From the IMG/VR virus record IMGVR_UViG_3300031364_000002, positions 1-57,662 of that record: 57,662 nt of DNA. One strand, 5' to 3'. Below the pieces are notes generated by a model. The model had not been told where the DNA came from. It was given only the letters and a program-made list of their open reading frames with translations, and did not search any database. The DNA is from a virus. Each line of letters begins with the position of its first letter. The stretch's first letter is position 1. Made by a program: the position numbers and the translations under genes. Below are positions 41,008 through 48,786 of the stretch, piece by piece.

Positions 41008-43542
41008 ATGGAAGGATTTATGGATTTAGGCCTGGGGGAGCAAAAATCCAGGCCCCACTATAAAAAACAAGGCTCAGGATGTGATGGGTGTGGTTTATAT
41101 AGGTACTGCCAATCTCCACAAATGCCCCCAACAGGTAAGGGAAAAAAGAGAATTCTCATTGTGGGGGAAGCTCCAGGGAAGATGGAAGACCAAAAGGGAA
41201 TTCAATTTATAGGAAAATCTGGTTATCTCCTTCGTGAGACTCTCTCAAATTTAGGATACGATTTGGAGAGGGATTGCTGGAAAACAAATGCACTTCTCTG
41301 CCAACCTCCGGAGAATAGGGATCCTACTCCTTTTGAGCTCAATGAATGTAAAAAGTTTCTTCATTCTCTGATTAAATCCAAACAACCAGACATAATAATT
41401 CCTATGGGTAAATTTGCTCTAAATGCTTTAATTGGTCATAGAATTACTGGGAGGCTGAAGGGAACTAAATTCTCCAAATTTGTAGGAACCCAAATCCCGG
41501 ATCAGGAATTAGGGGTTTATATATGCCCAGTAAATCATCCCGCTTATATCCTCCGTAATGAGAGGGATACAGTAATTTGTCAAAATTGGAAAGCTCAGAT
41601 AAAAAGTGCTTTTGAATTATCAGGTAGTAGACCAGAAATTGTTGACTATTTTTCCAAGGTAGTAATAACAACAGATCCAGACAAAGCAATAGAATGGATT
41701 AGTTTTATAAAACAGAACTGGAAAAAGTTTGCTTTTGACTATGAAACCACAGGAAGGAAACCTCAAAGGGAAGGTCATAAAATCTGGACTACATCTGTAT
41801 CTAATGGAAAAGTGGCTTATGCCTGGCCTATGTATAAGGCCCAAGAAAAATTGAAAAGAGCTTGGATTGATCTTTTAGAATCTGATGTAGGACTTATTGC
41901 CCATCATACTCAGTTTGAGCATATTTGGTCCCGGGTAATTCTTGATGCTCATCCAAATAATTGGATCTGGGATACCATGACTGGGGCTCATATGGAGTAT
42001 AATAAACGTCCAAACAATTTAAAATTTAGGACATATGAGAATTTTGGGGTTATTGGGTATGATGACGAAATAAATCAATTTTTGAGTAAACCAAAACCAG
42101 GGGAGGATCCTAAATCAGCAAATTCTTTCAATCGGATTGATGAAGCACCTCTTCCAGATTTACTAACCTACAATGCTCTTGACTCTCTGTTTACCTACAA
42201 ATTGTATCTGAAACAAAGCAGAATTCTCGATGGAAAAAGAAGGGCTGCAGCTGACTTCTTTTTTTCCGGAGGAATTGAATTGGCAAATACTCATATAAAC
42301 GGAATAAAAGTTAAAGATTCTCTATTGAATCATCATATAAATCGATTAACTACCAAAAAGGATGAGCTTTACAATAAAATTTTTGAATTCCCAGAGGCAA
42401 AAAAAGCAGGGAGGAAATTTAAACCAACAAGCAATCCAGAATTGAATCGATTATTATACAATACTTTGGGGTACAAAGGAACTGGAGTGGATGACAAGGC
42501 ACTGACTGCTATTGGTACACCCTTTGTAAAGAGTATTTTGGAGTACAGAAAAACAGCAAAATTAGTGGATACGTATCTTGATGGATTTAGACGGGAGGTT
42601 GTAGACGGATTTATTCACCCTTATTTCAATCTAAATACTGTTGATACTTTTCGCTCCTCTTCAGATACTCCAAATTTTCAAAATATACCAAAAAGGGATA
42701 AAAAGGCAATGAAAATTGTCCGTTCTTTTTTGATCCCCAATAATGGGAGAATTATTGAATATGATTACAAGGCCCTTGAGGTAGTTATAGCTGGTTGTGT
42801 TTACAAGGATCCTAATTGGTTGTCTTATTGTAGAGACACTTCCAAAGATATGCACCGTGATACTGCCATCGAAATTTTGTATTATCAAGGATTATGGGAT
42901 AAATTGGAGCCCTCAATAGCAAAAACCTGTCGGCAGGCCTCAAAAAATGGTTATGTTTTCCCATCAATTTATGGATCATCAGGAGAAAATGCAGCTTACG
43001 GGATGTGGGAACAGCTACCAGAAGAGACAAAAAAGCATTTAAAAAAACATGGGATTTATGGAGTACAGGATTTTGTTAATAGAATGATTGAGTATGAAGA
43101 TGAATATTGGAACAAACGATATCCAGTATATGGCCACCGGCGGAATGAGGCCTATAAATTATATGAGAAAAAAGGATATGTTGATACTGTTACTGGTTTT
43201 AGATGTTATGGGCCTCTCGATTTCACTCAGGTGGTAAATTACAAAGTTCAGGGCCCCGCTTCTCATGTAAAATTATGGACCATGGATAAGGTAAGTAAGC
43301 AGTTGAGAGCAGAAGGAATGAAAAGTTATCCCCTGGGGGAAATTCATGATGCTATTCTTTTTAATACAAATTCAGATGAAGAGGAAAAACTTGATCAGAT
43401 TGTTTGGAGATTTGGGACTCAGGAAGTAAGAGAAGAGTGGAAATGGATTATAGCCCCTTTATTATTAGAAAAAGACAGGAGTGAAATTAATGGCCGTTGG
43501 TCAGATATGGAAAGCTGTGGGTATTTGGAGGGAAAACAATGA
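41008..43542 (+). CDS. Uracil-DNA glycosylase / family A DNA polymerase fusion
   Basis: The protein has 844 residues. The N-terminal 200 form a family 4-type iron-sulfur uracil-DNA glycosylase: CDGCGLYRYC, LIVGEAPGKMEDQKGIQFIGKSGYLL, NALLCQPPENRDP and PVNHPAYILRN. Residues about 230-400 form a 3'-5' exonuclease (FAFDYETTGRKP, HHTQFEHIW, YNALDSLFTYKLY). From 430 the family A polymerase follows: SSDTPNFQNIPKRD, IIEYDYKALEV, and GEIHDAILFN near 785. The domains would edit uracil during replication. Confidence 0.85.
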   Translation: MEGFMDLGLGEQKSRPHYKKQGSGCDGCGLYRYCQSPQMPPTGKGKKRILIVGEAPGKMEDQKGIQFIGKSGYLLRETLSNLGYDLERDCWKTNALLCQPPENRDPTPFELNECKKFLHSLIKSKQPDIIIPMGKFALNALIGHRITGRLKGTKFSKFVGTQIPDQELGVYICPVNHPAYILRNERDTVICQNWKAQIKSAFELSGSRPEIVDYFSKVVITTDPDKAIEWISFIKQNWKKFAFDYETTGRKPQREGHKIWTTSVSNGKVAYAWPMYKAQEKLKRAWIDLLESDVGLIAHHTQFEHIWSRVILDAHPNNWIWDTMTGAHMEYNKRPNNLKFRTYENFGVIGYDDEINQFLSKPKPGEDPKSANSFNRIDEAPLPDLLTYNALDSLFTYKLYLKQSRILDGKRRAAADFFFSGGIELANTHINGIKVKDSLLNHHINRLTTKKDELYNKIFEFPEAKKAGRKFKPTSNPELNRLLYNTLGYKGTGVDDKALTAIGTPFVKSILEYRKTAKLVDTYLDGFRREVVDGFIHPYFNLNTVDTFRSSSDTPNFQNIPKRDKKAMKIVRSFLIPNNGRIIEYDYKALEVVIAGCVYKDPNWLSYCRDTSKDMHRDTAIEILYYQGLWDKLEPSIAKTCRQASKNGYVFPSIYGSSGENAAYGMWEQLPEETKKHLKKHGIYGVQDFVNRMIEYEDEYWNKRYPVYGHRRNEAYKLYEKKGYVDTVTGFRCYGPLDFTQVVNYKVQGPASHVKLWTMDKVSKQLRAEGMKSYPLGEIHDAILFNTNSDEEEKLDQIVWRFGTQEVREEWKWIIAPLLLEKDRSEINGRWSDMESCGYLEGKQ

Positions 43543-43742
43543 TAAAATCTACAGGGGTGGGTAGATTTTTAGTTGAGTGTGATGGAGGGTGTGGAGAGAA
43601 AAAGGAATATGAGGCAAAAGAATGGAACAATCTTGTTTTTCAAATGGCAGAAGATAATTGGTATTGTAAAAAGGATGGGAAAGACCTCAAGTTTTATTGT
43701 GAGGATTGCCGAATGAATATTCAAGATAGTGAAAACTCATGA
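43539..43742 (+). CDS. Small zinc-binding protein (67 aa)
   Basis: A protein of 67 residues with Cys pairs in ECDGGCGEKKE and a second set in NWYCKKDGKDLKFYCEDCR, probably one or two zinc sites. The ATG at 43539 overlaps the polymerase stop (ATGA), with GGAGGG upstream. It is the last gene before the repeat A2 gap. Similar zinc proteins are frequent in phage replication regions. Function unknown. Confidence 0.6.
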   Translation: MIKSTGVGRFLVECDGGCGEKKEYEAKEWNNLVFQMAEDNWYCKKDGKDLKFYCEDCRMNIQDSENS

Positions 43743-43760
43743 ATTCTCTGACCCAAATTT

Positions 43761-43925
43761 CCATTATTTTTCCACCATAAACCACTATATATAGTGTATT
43801 TCCCTCTATATACAGTGTAGTAATAGGTACGTAGTACCTATCTACCTACTATATAAGGATTTACTGAGCCAAATAACGGTGATTTAAGACACCACTAGAT
43901 ATGGGTGGTAAAACTATACATTTGG
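43761..43925 (+). promoter_or_regulatory. Repeat A, copy 2: duplicated upstream element
   Basis: The inverted copy of 17462-17626 (165 bp, three mismatches), here on the plus strand ahead of the clamp loader operon. It contains CACTATATATAGTG (43783-43796), the TAGGTA-N5-TACCTA dyad (43824-43840), and TAAAACTATA near 43909-43918. It fills the 246-base gap between 43742 and 43989. It probably drives clamp loader, SSB and recombination genes. Unlike copy 1, it has no terminator-like hairpin downstream. Confidence 0.85.
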
Positions 43926-43988
43926 TAGAGTAAAAGCAGTCCTATGAGGCTCTATATAAACAAGAATTTTTGAGGAAAGGAAGAAAAA

Positions 43989-44909
43989 ATGAATTTATAC
44001 AGAAAATACAGACCGGCTACCTTTGGAGATATAATTGGGAACCAAGCAGCGGTAGAAAGCCTTGAAAAGCAGCTTAACAAAAAAGATCAACCTCATTCTT
44101 TTTTGATTTCTGGTCCATCCGGTTGCGGAAAAACTACCTTGGCCAGAATAGCAGCCAATATTATTGGGGCTTCTGAGTTGTCAATTCAGGAGATAAATAC
44201 AGCGAATAATAGAGGAATTGATACAGCCCGAACCATTATAGATAATAATCAATACAGTTCCCCTGATGGAAAACCTATAGTATATATAATTGATGAAGTA
44301 CATCAAACAACTAAAGACTGGCAAAATGCTATGCTTAAACCCTTGGAGGATACTCCCAATCATGTGTATTTTTTTCTGTGTACTACCGATCCCGGAAAAT
44401 TACTCAAGGATATAAAAACAAGATGTACCTCTATTTCAGTCAAACCACTGATCGAGTCAGATTTGTATAAATTAGTTAGAAAAGTGCATCTAGCAGAAGA
44501 GGGAAATTTATCAAAAGAAATTCTTCACTTAATAGCAAAAAATTCAGACGGATCTGCTAGGACAGCGCTTGTTTTGCTAGAAAATGTTATTGAAATGGAA
44601 GATGAGGAAAAAATTAGAGAGGTAATAAATTTGGGAACGGATGCCAACTCCCAGACTATTGATCTATGCCGATTATTACTCAAGAGGGCTCATTGGAAAG
44701 AAATTTCCGTGGTATTACGGGGATTAACTGGAGAGGATCCAGAAAAAATCCGAAGAGCTGTTTTAGGTTACATGAATGCTGTTTTGCTGAAAACTTTTAA
44801 TAATCAAGCAGTAAATGTGATGGAGTGTTTTCAAGAGCCTGTTTACAATACTGGATTTCCAGGGATTACTCTGAGTGCTATTCAGTCATCATCTGAATAT
44901 AGAGAGTAA
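43989..44909 (+). CDS. Clamp loader subunit, DnaX-like AAA+ ATPase
   Basis: The protein has 306 residues, starting YRKYRPATFGDIIGN. Walker A is GPSGCGKT (42-49), Walker B with sensor YIIDEVHQTT (about 99-108), and CTTDPGKLLKDIKTRC as sensor 1/arginine-finger region. It lacks a zinc-binding module, as in phage and archaeal small subunits. It opens and loads the sliding clamp (gene at 39939). The start has AGGAAAGGA upstream. Confidence 0.85.
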   Translation: MNLYRKYRPATFGDIIGNQAAVESLEKQLNKKDQPHSFLISGPSGCGKTTLARIAANIIGASELSIQEINTANNRGIDTARTIIDNNQYSSPDGKPIVYIIDEVHQTTKDWQNAMLKPLEDTPNHVYFFLCTTDPGKLLKDIKTRCTSISVKPLIESDLYKLVRKVHLAEEGNLSKEILHLIAKNSDGSARTALVLLENVIEMEDEEKIREVINLGTDANSQTIDLCRLLLKRAHWKEISVVLRGLTGEDPEKIRRAVLGYMNAVLLKTFNNQAVNVMECFQEPVYNTGFPGITLSAIQSSSEYRE

Positions 44910-44922
44910 AAACTATAATAAT
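44908..44922 (+). promoter_or_regulatory. Shared motif AAAAACTATAATAAT, copy 3
   Basis: The third copy of this 15-base motif overlaps the clamp loader stop and precedes the gene at 44942 by 19 bases, with a GGGAGG ribosome site in between. See 29578-29592. No -35 match is present. Confidence 0.4.
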
Positions 44923-44941
44923 AGTAGAGAGGGAGGAATTT

Positions 44942-45415
44942 ATGAGTTTTGAAGATGATGTAAAAATTAACAAATACAAATTGGATGTAGCCTGTGAGGA
45001 ACAACCTTGTCTTATACTCTCCTATGAGGAGCCATTAGCCAGTTTGAAGGGGGATAGGGACAGGCTTTATGATCGTCTTAATCTGGTAACTGCTGAGTTG
45101 GAATTGGAAATTAGAAAAAATCCGCCTGAAGGGGTAAAACTCACAGAAGGGACAGTAAAATCTTTGGTTTTATCCTCTCCTAGAGTAACCAAAATTCAAA
45201 CAAAACTTAATGAAACAAAAAAAGAAATTTATCAGTATGAAGCTGCTGTAAATGCTTTTGAACACAGGAAGCGGATGCTTGATAATTTAGTAAAACTATG
45301 GACCTCAAATTATTACTCTGACCCTGACCGGTATGTATCCCCATCGGATGAAGCCGGTAAAGATATAAGGGGAAATCTCAACAAGGAAAGAAGGCAGGAG
45401 GAAAAAAATGCCTAA
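44942..45415 (+). CDS. Coiled-coil protein, possible recombination mediator
   Basis: A protein of 157 residues, mostly charged and helical (DRDRLYDRLNLVTAELELEI, TKLNETKKEIYQYEAAVNAFEHRKRMLDNLVKLWTSNYYSDP). The end of this helix resembles those of small phage proteins coded before SSB, some of which may act as recombination or helicase mediators (UvsY-like). That assignment is inference from context. It overlaps the SSB gene by eight bases. Confidence 0.5.
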   Translation: MSFEDDVKINKYKLDVACEEQPCLILSYEEPLASLKGDRDRLYDRLNLVTAELELEIRKNPPEGVKLTEGTVKSLVLSSPRVTKIQTKLNETKKEIYQYEAAVNAFEHRKRMLDNLVKLWTSNYYSDPDRYVSPSDEAGKDIRGNLNKERRQEEKNA

Positions 45416-46571
45416 AACAAAAAAGCGGCGGGTTTCATCAGCCCGGTATGATGAATCCTACAACACAAGAAACAAAGGGGGATTTGACAGACCGGATATT
45501 ATTGATTGGAAAAAGGTAGCTGATGCCTTGGGAGTGGATTCCATAAAGTTCATGGAATTCAAAAAAGGCCCTAATCGAGTCAACATTATCCCGTTTGAAG
45601 TAAAAACAAAAAATCACCCTCTTGTCCACAGTGGAAATTTGGAGGTAGGGGATCTTGATTATGGACTGGATATTTGGGTTCATAGGAGCATCGGGGAAAG
45701 TGAAGGGGATTATATTTGCCTCAAACAGAATTTTGGAAAAAGATGCCCTATATGTGAAGCAGCAAATGCTGCCTATAAAGCCAAAAATACTGATATGGGA
45801 AAAGCACTCAAGGCAAGCCGGAGGATGTATTACAATGTCCAGATAATAGACCACGGAGAGGCAAAAGATTCTTTGGAAGTGCTCAGAACTAGTCATTTCT
45901 TTTTTGAAAAAGAGCTGATTGAGGAAGCTACAGAGATGGGAGATGGAAAAGCCCCTGTAGATTTTGCTGATATTGAAAACGGAAAAATGATCAAGTTCCG
46001 GGGATCGCAGGAAAAATTCAACGGACAGGAATTCATTAAACCTAAAGCTTTTTCTTTGGTGGAACGGGAAGAAGAGTTGGAGGAGGGTATCATTGATGAA
46101 GCTGTAAGTTTTGATCAATTTCTGATTATTCCTACAGTTGAAGAACTGGAAAAAGTTCTCCATGGGCTCCCTGAAGAAGAGGAGTACGATGATGATGAGG
46201 AGGAGGAAGAAGAAAAAGAAAAATCATCTAAAAAGTCTCACAAAACAGAAGTTGAGGAGGAAGAGGAAGAAGAAGAGGAAGAAGAAGAGGAAGAAGAAGA
46301 GGAAGAAGAAGAGGAAGAAGAAGAGGAAGAAGAAGAGGAAGAAGAGAAGTCCTCTATCCCAAAAAAGAAATCCAAACCCAAACCTAAGAAAGAAGAAGAA
46401 CCAGAAGAGGAAGAGGAAGAGGAAGAAAAATCCTCCAAAAAACCTACCTCTAAGAGCAAGTCCAGTAAGGGTAAATGCCCACATGGGCATAACTATGGGG
46501 AAGATGCTGATAATTTCGATGATTGTGAAAAGTGTGATCTTTTTGATGATTGTTGGGATTATGCGGAATAA
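45408..46571 (+). CDS. Single-stranded DNA-binding protein with zinc site and long Glu tail
   Basis: The protein has 387 residues. The N-terminal half contains a gp32-type OB-fold core with a zinc-like site (CLKQNFGKRCPICEAANAAY, about 104-123). From about residue 253 the tail is almost all Glu (DNA repeat at 46254-46348), interrupted by Ser/Lys-rich blocks. The last 30 residues hold several Cys/His (KCPHGHNY, DCEKCDLFDDCWDY). The acidic tail probably binds partner proteins, as in gp32 and SSB. The N-terminus is basic. Confidence 0.7.
   Translation: MPKTKKRRVSSARYDESYNTRNKGGFDRPDIIDWKKVADALGVDSIKFMEFKKGPNRVNIIPFEVKTKNHPLVHSGNLEVGDLDYGLDIWVHRSIGESEGDYICLKQNFGKRCPICEAANAAYKAKNTDMGKALKASRRMYYNVQIIDHGEAKDSLEVLRTSHFFFEKELIEEATEMGDGKAPVDFADIENGKMIKFRGSQEKFNGQEFIKPKAFSLVEREEELEEGIIDEAVSFDQFLIIPTVEELEKVLHGLPEEEEYDDDEEEEEEKEKSSKKSHKTEVEEEEEEEEEEEEEEEEEEEEEEEEEEEEEEEKSSIPKKKSKPKPKKEEEPEEEEEEEEKSSKKPTSKSKSSKGKCPHGHNYGEDADNFDDCEKCDLFDDCWDYAE
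46254..46348 (+). repeat. Glu-coding microsatellite in the SSB gene
   Basis: A run of about eight imperfect copies of a 12-base unit (GAGGAAGAAGAA type) that encodes only Glu. Replication slippage could change its length between phage particles without a frame shift, since all steps are multiples of three. Long ORFs on the opposite strand and in other frames here are shadows. Confidence 0.8.
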
Positions 46572-46593
46572 TCTCAAAATAGAACTATAGGAA

Positions 46594-46620
46594 AAGGAGG
46601 GGAATTATTTTCCCCTCCTT
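46594..46620 (+). terminator. Strong hairpin between SSB and recombinase genes
   Basis: AAGGAGGGGAA (46594-46604) pairs with TTCCCCTCCTT (46610-46620) around a five-base loop. It is GC-rich and stable but has no T-run after it. It may be an attenuator or a processing/stability element between the heavily expressed SSB and the recombinase. The AAGGAGG arm could be masked as a false ribosome site. Confidence 0.5.
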
Positions 46621-46637
46621 GTAAAAGGGAACTAAAA

Positions 46638-47867
46638 TTGAACGGAAATGAGATTGAAAAAGTAATAAAATCTGATAATCAGAAAAAAAAGTCTTTAAGG
46701 GCCAAAACTGGATGTATTCTTATGGATATTTTAGTTGGTGGGGGTAGTGGGGAGGGGTATCCTTTTGGTCGTATAATTAATATTGTTGGAGATAAAAGTT
46801 CAGGAAAAACCTTTTTGGCGCTTGAGATAATAGCAGCCTGTTATCACCGATATGGGAATCGATTGAAATGGGTATATGACGATTGTGAAAGTGGATTTAG
46901 TTTTGATACGAAATACCTTTATGGATTTGAAATTATGCCTCCTGATGAAGAGGATCGTTTCCGATCCAGGCGAGTGGAGGATTTATATAATCACTACAGA
47001 GAATTCAAAGACTCACTTGAGAAAAAAGAGTACGGAATTTATGTGGTGGATTCCCTCGATGGGCTCACCTCTAGGGAGCAGGAAAAGATTGGAACCAACC
47101 GATTTTCTAAATATGAAGAAGGTAAGGATTTTGATCAAGGAAGTTACAAAATGGGAAAGGCAAAGTTTTTGTCCCAGGATTTTTTCCCAGAAGCAGCTGA
47201 ATGGACAGAAGAAAAAAATATTCTCCTTGTTATTATTTCCCAAACAAGGGATAAAATTGACTCTCTTTTTAAACAACAAACCCGATCTGGGGGGAAGGCT
47301 ATGGATTTTTATGCACATACTGTTTTATGGCTTTCTCACGTTAGAGATATTGAAACAAAGGGGAGACCCATTGGAGCTATTGTCAAGGCCTTCAATAAAA
47401 AATCTAAGACCCCACGTCCACGTAGATCCATATTTTTCTCTTTTTTGTTTGATCTAGGACTAGATGATATTGGAACCTGTGTCGATTTCCTTTTTGAGTT
47501 ATGGACGGAAAAGGGTGATATTAGCAAAGGGAAAGCTTCTCAAATTATTTGGGAGGAAAATAATCCGAAAACCTTAAATAATTTGAAAGTATGGATGGAA
47601 GAAAAAGGAATTCTAGAAGAATATCGGGGGGAAAGCAATAGAAGGCTCAAACTAAAAGAAATTGATGAGTTTATCTCCTCGAAAGCTAATCTCAAAGCTG
47701 AGTTTGACTCAAGTTTTGGGGAGCCAAAAACAAGAGAAGAATTAATATCTTGGATAGAAAAGGATTCAGCCAGAATAAAAGAGTTGCACTCTCGGGTAAG
47801 AGAAAAATGGGAGTCAATTGAGGATAGTATAAAACCAGATAGAAAGAAAAAATATGGAACCAATTAG
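46638..47867 (+). CDS. RecA/UvsX-like recombinase
   Basis: The protein has 409 residues. Walker A is GDKSSGKT (51-58), preceded by GCILMDILVGGGSGEGYPFGRI, typical of UvsX/RecA-like enzymes. Walker B-like YVVDSLDGL is near 139-147, and LVIISQTRDKI at about 197. The C-terminal half is charged (RGESNRRLKLKEIDEFI). It drives strand exchange in phage recombination-dependent replication. The only plausible start is TTG 46638 (AAGGGA upstream). An SSB gene precedes it and SbcCD follows. Confidence 0.8.
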   Translation: MNGNEIEKVIKSDNQKKKSLRAKTGCILMDILVGGGSGEGYPFGRIINIVGDKSSGKTFLALEIIAACYHRYGNRLKWVYDDCESGFSFDTKYLYGFEIMPPDEEDRFRSRRVEDLYNHYREFKDSLEKKEYGIYVVDSLDGLTSREQEKIGTNRFSKYEEGKDFDQGSYKMGKAKFLSQDFFPEAAEWTEEKNILLVIISQTRDKIDSLFKQQTRSGGKAMDFYAHTVLWLSHVRDIETKGRPIGAIVKAFNKKSKTPRPRRSIFFSFLFDLGLDDIGTCVDFLFELWTEKGDISKGKASQIIWEENNPKTLNNLKVWMEEKGILEEYRGESNRRLKLKEIDEFISSKANLKAEFDSSFGEPKTREELISWIEKDSARIKELHSRVREKWESIEDSIKPDRKKKYGTN

Positions 47868-48006
47868 AATTACTCCATTAGAGCTAATAGTGTGTGTAGC
47901 TACAGGGCTTCTTTTGTGGAATTTGGTTAAAAAATTATGGTTTTTAATTGAGGAACTTTTATATAGAATTGTTGACTTTATTCAAGATAGGAGATCCCGA
48001 AAATGA
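47854..48006 (+). CDS. Small membrane protein (50 aa)
   Basis: A 50-residue protein with one hydrophobic segment (LELIVCVATGLLLWNLV) and a basic C-terminus (QDRRSRK). It begins inside the recombinase gene's end in another frame and its stop overlaps the next start (ATGA). No family recognised. It may be an accessory membrane peptide, but the shape alone does not give a function. Confidence 0.55.
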   Translation: MEPIRITPLELIVCVATGLLLWNLVKKLWFLIEELLYRIVDFIQDRRSRK

Positions 48007-48236
48007 AAAATGAATCGATGATGAAAAATTTAGGAATTACAAAACAGGAATTATACAATGTTTGGAATACCTATTCAGAATTGGTACGTACAAAAGGAGC
48101 TTCAAAAGATACAGCGGTCGAGATACTTTTAAGTTCAGGCATCATGAGAAGAGAGCATTCAATTTTTTTCTCTTCTGTTGGGCTTGAGGTATTCACTGAG
48201 GAAATTGCCTTGGAATTTGATAGGGGTAGAAAATGA
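48003..48236 (+). CDS. Hypothetical protein (77 aa)
   Basis: A protein of 77 residues, largely helical (NLGITKQELYNVWNTYSELVRTKGASKDTAVEILLSSGIM). The middle could be a small helix-turn-helix but the signal is weak. Overlaps both neighbours by four bases, so it is a coupled member of the recombination operon. No family is recognised. Confidence 0.5.
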   Translation: MKNESMMKNLGITKQELYNVWNTYSELVRTKGASKDTAVEILLSSGIMRREHSIFFSSVGLEVFTEEIALEFDRGRK

Positions 48237-48727
48237 CCTACATTGGAATAGACAATGGAACTACTGGATCAATAGGAATAATTCACTCAGATCGTTCCTA
48301 TGAATTTTTTCAGACCCCATCCCGTATAGAGCAAGATTATACCAAAAAGAAACAAAATGTAGGACGTGTAAATATTCAGGAATTTTGCAATTTGATAACT
48401 TTATCTGCAAAAGGCCAAGAGAAAGTTATTGTTTTAATTGAACGGCCTTTTGTAAATCCGGGTGGTTTTCGCTCTTCCCTTGCAGCTGTCCGATGTATGG
48501 AAGCAGAATTTGTTGTTTTTGAGTTGCTCGGAATTCCCTATATTATGGTAGATTCAAAATCTTGGCAGAAGGAACTACTTCCCCAACCTTGTTCCAAGGA
48601 ACAATTAAAAAAAGCCTCAAGAGATATAGGGTTGCGGCTATTTCCAGGTGTGGAGGATATGATAAAAAAGCAAAAAGATGCAGATGGAATTCTTATAGCC
48701 GAATGGGGGAGGAGACACAATCTATGA
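48233..48727 (+). CDS. RuvC-like Holliday-junction resolvase
   Basis: The protein has 164 residues with an RNase H fold: YIGIDNGTTGSIGI (first acidic Asp), VLIERPFVNPGG (Glu), and a C-terminal KDADGILIAEWG (Asp). These are the usual catalytic acids of RuvC-type nucleases. It would resolve junctions made by the RecA-like protein before packaging. It lies between recombinase and SbcCD genes. It overlaps the previous stop. Confidence 0.75.
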   Translation: MTYIGIDNGTTGSIGIIHSDRSYEFFQTPSRIEQDYTKKKQNVGRVNIQEFCNLITLSAKGQEKVIVLIERPFVNPGGFRSSLAAVRCMEAEFVVFELLGIPYIMVDSKSWQKELLPQPCSKEQLKKASRDIGLRLFPGVEDMIKKQKDADGILIAEWGRRHNL

Positions 48728-48786
48728 AGGTTATTGATTTGGAAGACATTGAACAATTATATAAGGGGTTTTGTAAGAATGATTAA
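48724..48786 (+). CDS. Micro-ORF bridging RuvC-like and SbcC-N genes
   Basis: Twenty codons (MKVIDLEDIEQLYKGFCKND) that start in the ATGA overlap with the RuvC-like stop and end just inside the start of the SbcC N-terminal gene. The arrangement suggests coupled translation across the three genes. It may not make a functional peptide. Confidence 0.35.
   Translation: MKVIDLEDIEQLYKGFCKND

Noticed and set aside
17462-43925. Terminal inverted repeats of a mobile element
   Set aside because: The 26-kb interval contains phage packaging and replication genes and no transposase, and the copies lie upstream of operons in matching orientation.
45438-46163. 241-codon minus-strand ORF opposite the SSB gene
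   Set aside because: It lies fully opposite a well-supported gene, lacks a ribosome site, and its sequence is a typical AT-rich antisense shadow.
46138-46590. Long Lys-, Phe- and Ser-rich ORFs in other frames of the Glu repeat
   Set aside because: They are frame shadows of the GAA/GAG repeat in the SSB gene and have no ribosome site or other support.
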